The notes beneath the pieces are model-generated. The model had not been told where the DNA came from, searched no databases, and saw only the letters and a list, made by a program, of their open reading frames with translations. Below are positions 62,495 through 64,000 of a stretch of DNA of 64,000 bases, piece by piece (within the stretch, counting starts at the first letter, position 1; each line of letters starts with the position of its first letter). This stretch comes from an uncultured Flavobacteriales bacterium (GTDB taxonomy: Bacteria > Bacteroidota > Bacteroidia > Flavobacteriales > Crocinitomicaceae), in assembly GCA_946479285.1 (NCBI GenBank), contig CAMLFH010000022.1, positions 1-64,000 on the forward strand, written 5' to 3'. Position numbers and translations under genes: made by a program.

Positions 62495-62746
62495 ATGAAA
62501 AAAGGATTGCTGGTCCCAATAGCTATGGGGATGATTCTTGTGGGAGGATTGGTTTCTTGTTCGAAAGAATATACCTGTACTTGTGAGTACTATTCAAACG
62601 GAACATTGACGAATACAGACAATACAAAAATTGCTGAGGGCGATAAAGACAAGTCTTCAGAAAAGTGTGATGAAATGGATGCTGATTATACCACAGCAGT
62701 TGGAGGAACTACGGTGCATACAGAAACGAAATGTTCTTTGCAGTAA
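62495..62746 (+). CDS. Small Cys-rich lipoprotein (copy 1)
   Basis: An 83-residue protein with a lipoprotein signal (lipobox LVSC at about residue 22), so it should be membrane-anchored. The mature part has a fixed cysteine pattern, YTCTCEYY near residue 27, SEKCDEM near residue 54 and TKCSLQ at the end, suggesting disulfides. The middle is Thr/Asp/Lys-rich. It is a tandem paralogue of the next gene. Function unknown. Confidence 0.7.
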   Translation: MKKGLLVPIAMGMILVGGLVSCSKEYTCTCEYYSNGTLTNTDNTKIAEGDKDKSSEKCDEMDADYTTAVGGTTVHTETKCSLQ

Positions 62747-62787
62747 TTGCCGAATAATTCTAAATTTACTGCATGAATTATCTAACT

Positions 62788-63021
62788 ATGAAAAAAGCAT
62801 CTCTTGGAATACTGTTAATCGTCATCTTAGGTTCTTGTAAAAAGGACTATGTCTGTTCTTGTGATTACTACACGAATGACGCATATACTACATCAGATCC
62901 TACAATCTTCCATGAATCAAAGCGCGTAGCAAAGAAGAAATGTGAAGATTTAAATGATGAAGGAAATCTTGTTTTTGGTGGAATGAATTTTCATAATGAG
63001 ACAAGATGTAGTTTGAACTAG
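62788..63021 (+). CDS. Small Cys-rich lipoprotein (copy 2)
   Basis: A 77-residue protein (ATG at 62788; an earlier in-frame ATG at 62773 adds 5 residues) with a lipobox ending in LGSC. The mature part repeats the pattern of its neighbour: YVCSCDYY, AKKKCEDLND and ETRCSLN at the end. The order and spacing of cysteines match copy 1, so the two arose by tandem duplication. A terminator hairpin follows. Confidence 0.7.
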   Translation: MKKASLGILLIVILGSCKKDYVCSCDYYTNDAYTTSDPTIFHESKRVAKKKCEDLNDEGNLVFGGMNFHNETRCSLN

Positions 63022-63032
63022 TTTTTTTTAAA

Positions 63033-63040
63033 TACTTTTG
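63033..63040 (+). promoter_or_regulatory. Candidate -7 box upstream of the T9SS type-A gene
   Basis: TACTTTTG matches TAnnTTTG. A TTTG about 16 bases upstream (63012-63015) could be -33. It lies just before the hairpin at 63044-63069, so a transcript from here would carry that hairpin in its leader. Confidence 0.35.
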
Positions 63041-63043
63041 ATT

Positions 63044-63074
63044 AAGCTGTTCGCTCCGGCGGATGGCTTTTTTT
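63044..63074 (+). terminator. Hairpin with T-run between the lipoprotein genes and the T9SS gene
   Basis: An 11-bp stem (AAGCTGTTCGC with GCGGATGGCTT, including G-T pairs) around a TCCG loop is followed by a seven-T run, the form of an intrinsic terminator. It closes the small-lipoprotein unit. The next gene begins only 9 bases after the T-run. Confidence 0.7.
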
Positions 63075-63082
63075 GTGCTGTT

Positions 63083-63739
63083 ATGAAGAGTTTGATTATT
63101 GCTGTCGGTTTGTTGGTGTCGCTTAGTTCGCAAGCGCAGGTATTTCATGTCTCCGATTCATCGGCCTTATTGGTGAAAACAACCAGTCAGTCTCCGGCCC
63201 ATTGGTACATCCAGGTTTTTTCTGATTGTCCTGTTGATACGGTGCTTCGCTGGAAAGCGACTCATTTCGACAATATTCCCATGGAATGGGAAATCTCAAT
63301 AGATGATCAAACGTCTTCCCATTTTAATGTGGAGGTTGGTGACAGCGCCGATTTCAATTTGCTGACCAATCAGCCATTTGCAACCAAATTAATTATTGGT
63401 GCTATGCTGAATGGAACGCCGGGTCACGGAATTTGTTATTTTGATGTATATCTTCCTGAAAATTCTTCGGCCGTTCAAACAATCAGCTATGAATTTATTG
63501 TAACACCGGCAACAAATGGTATTGCAGATCTTGACGGTTCTTTCCTGGAGTGGAAAGCGGGTGTATTAAAAGTAAAAGGTGAAAAGGAAGCAGCATTTGA
63601 AGTTTTTGACCTTTCGGGAAGATTAGTCAAAAAAGAACTAACAAATCAGTTCTTAATTTCAGATTTACCAAAAAATCAATCATTTATCATTCAAGTAAAA
63701 CTAAATGACAAGCATGCCATCATTAAGATTTACAATTAA
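63083..63739 (+). CDS. Secreted protein with T9SS type A C-terminal sorting domain
   Basis: A 218-residue exported protein from the ATG at 63083, which is preferred because it starts directly with a signal peptide (ending in SSQAQ). The mature part is a beta-rich domain (RWKATHFDNIPMEWEISID). The last ~75 residues follow the type A (Por secretion) sorting pattern: FEVFDLSGRLVKKEL, then FIIQVKLNDKHAIIKIYN. Exported by T9SS; function unknown. An upstream TTG at 63038 would add 15 residues without signal character. Confidence 0.72.
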   Translation: MKSLIIAVGLLVSLSSQAQVFHVSDSSALLVKTTSQSPAHWYIQVFSDCPVDTVLRWKATHFDNIPMEWEISIDDQTSSHFNVEVGDSADFNLLTNQPFATKLIIGAMLNGTPGHGICYFDVYLPENSSAVQTISYEFIVTPATNGIADLDGSFLEWKAGVLKVKGEKEAAFEVFDLSGRLVKKELTNQFLISDLPKNQSFIIQVKLNDKHAIIKIYN

Positions 63740-63748
63740 TTGAGAATC

Positions 63749-64000
63749 TCATTCTTCTACTTCCAAGATTTTATCGGCTAAAACATAACTAAGTTTATAG
63801 TAGCTTTCTGTCGTCCAGCCACCGACGTGCGGAGTGAGCAATACTTTATCCGATTCGAGTAAAAAATCCAAATCCTCATTTGCAGTTTCATCAAAGAATT
63901 GTTCGAATGATTTTTTCTCAAATTCATTGACATCCAATCCTGCTGAAAGTGTTGTTCCTTTTAAGATAGATTGAATTAATGATTTAGTTTTAACTATTTT
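63749..64000 (-). CDS. D-2-hydroxyacid dehydrogenase, C-terminal part (cut by window edge)
   Basis: The reading frame is open from the stop at 63749 to the window end. The translation contains LIQSILKGTTLSAGLDVNEFEKKSF and HVGGWTTESYYKLSYVLADKIL. The first matches the A-L-K-G...GAGLDV-E-EK segment of NAD-dependent D-2-hydroxyacid dehydrogenases such as SerA, and the His in TPHVGG is the catalytic His. The N-terminal part and NAD site lie beyond base 64000. 3-phosphoglycerate dehydrogenase is the most likely identity, though other members of the family cannot be ruled out. Confidence 0.85.
   Translation of the reverse strand, partial: KIVKTKSLIQSILKGTTLSAGLDVNEFEKKSFEQFFDETANEDLDFLLESDKVLLTPHVGGWTTESYYKLSYVLADKILEVEE

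Overview
The window looks like the chromosome of a Bacteroidota member, most likely Flavobacteriales and possibly a Fluviicola-like Crocinitomicaceae. The low GC content, TAnnTTTG -7 boxes, two kinds of T9SS C-terminal sorting domain, a separate GatA/GatC pair, and above all a flexirubin-type pigment locus support this. The genus is inference. No rRNA, tRNA, CRISPR array, insertion sequence or prophage was recognised.

Left part (1-28 kb): mostly housekeeping genes. These are polyphosphate kinase, a peptide-type substrate-binding lipoprotein, trpS, a PlsC-type acyltransferase, gatC, a large T9SS-secreted protein, a patch of envelope proteins with a decayed paralogue (pseudogene near 9.1-9.4 kb), pgk, a leftward run tatA-gatA-lytic transglycosylase-GT2-GT9-UbiA-like, recJ, an acyl-CoA carboxylase beta subunit, two small envelope proteins, hemA-hemC-hemD and a fatty-acid hydroxylase. 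Several genes are closed by clear intrinsic terminators.

Right part (28-62.5 kb): one large aryl-polyene plus dialkylresorcinol (flexirubin-type) locus. The leftward operon 50.3-38.0 kb carries a methyltransferase, a tyrosine/histidine ammonia-lyase, a ketoreductase, three catalytic ketosynthases, a truncated ketosynthase-like protein, a chain-length-factor-like protein, two ACPs, two hotdog dehydratases, a thioesterase, an LpxL-type acyltransferase, a LolA-like carrier and a polysaccharide deacetylase. A second leftward operon (36.2-28.2 kb) carries DarA, DarB, a small partner protein, a BtrH-type acyltransferase, an ABC exporter and a second ACP-KS-CLF set. Between them lies a rightward GT2-DUF2062 gene. 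The rightward operon 50.5-58.7 kb carries two CrtI/RetSat-like flavoproteins, an MMPL-PlsC-methyltransferase fusion of 1267 residues and a flavoprotein with halogenase motifs. A leftward CoA-ligase/C45-acyltransferase pair and a rightward phosphopantetheinyl transferase close the locus.

Proposed logic: the ammonia-lyase makes an aryl-acrylic starter, the ligase activates it, and KS/CLF, KR and DH extend it on ACPs into an aryl polyene. DarB/DarA make a dialkylresorcinol. One or more of the acyltransferases join the two, tailoring enzymes methylate, oxidise and possibly chlorinate the product, and LolA/MMPL/ABC proteins place it in the outer membrane. The right edge (62.5-64 kb) holds twin small Cys-rich lipoproteins, a T9SS type-A protein and the C-terminal part of a D-2-hydroxyacid dehydrogenase cut by the window end. 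Intergenic spacers at 28.1, 37.5-38.0 and 58.7-58.9 kb carry palindromic repeat families.
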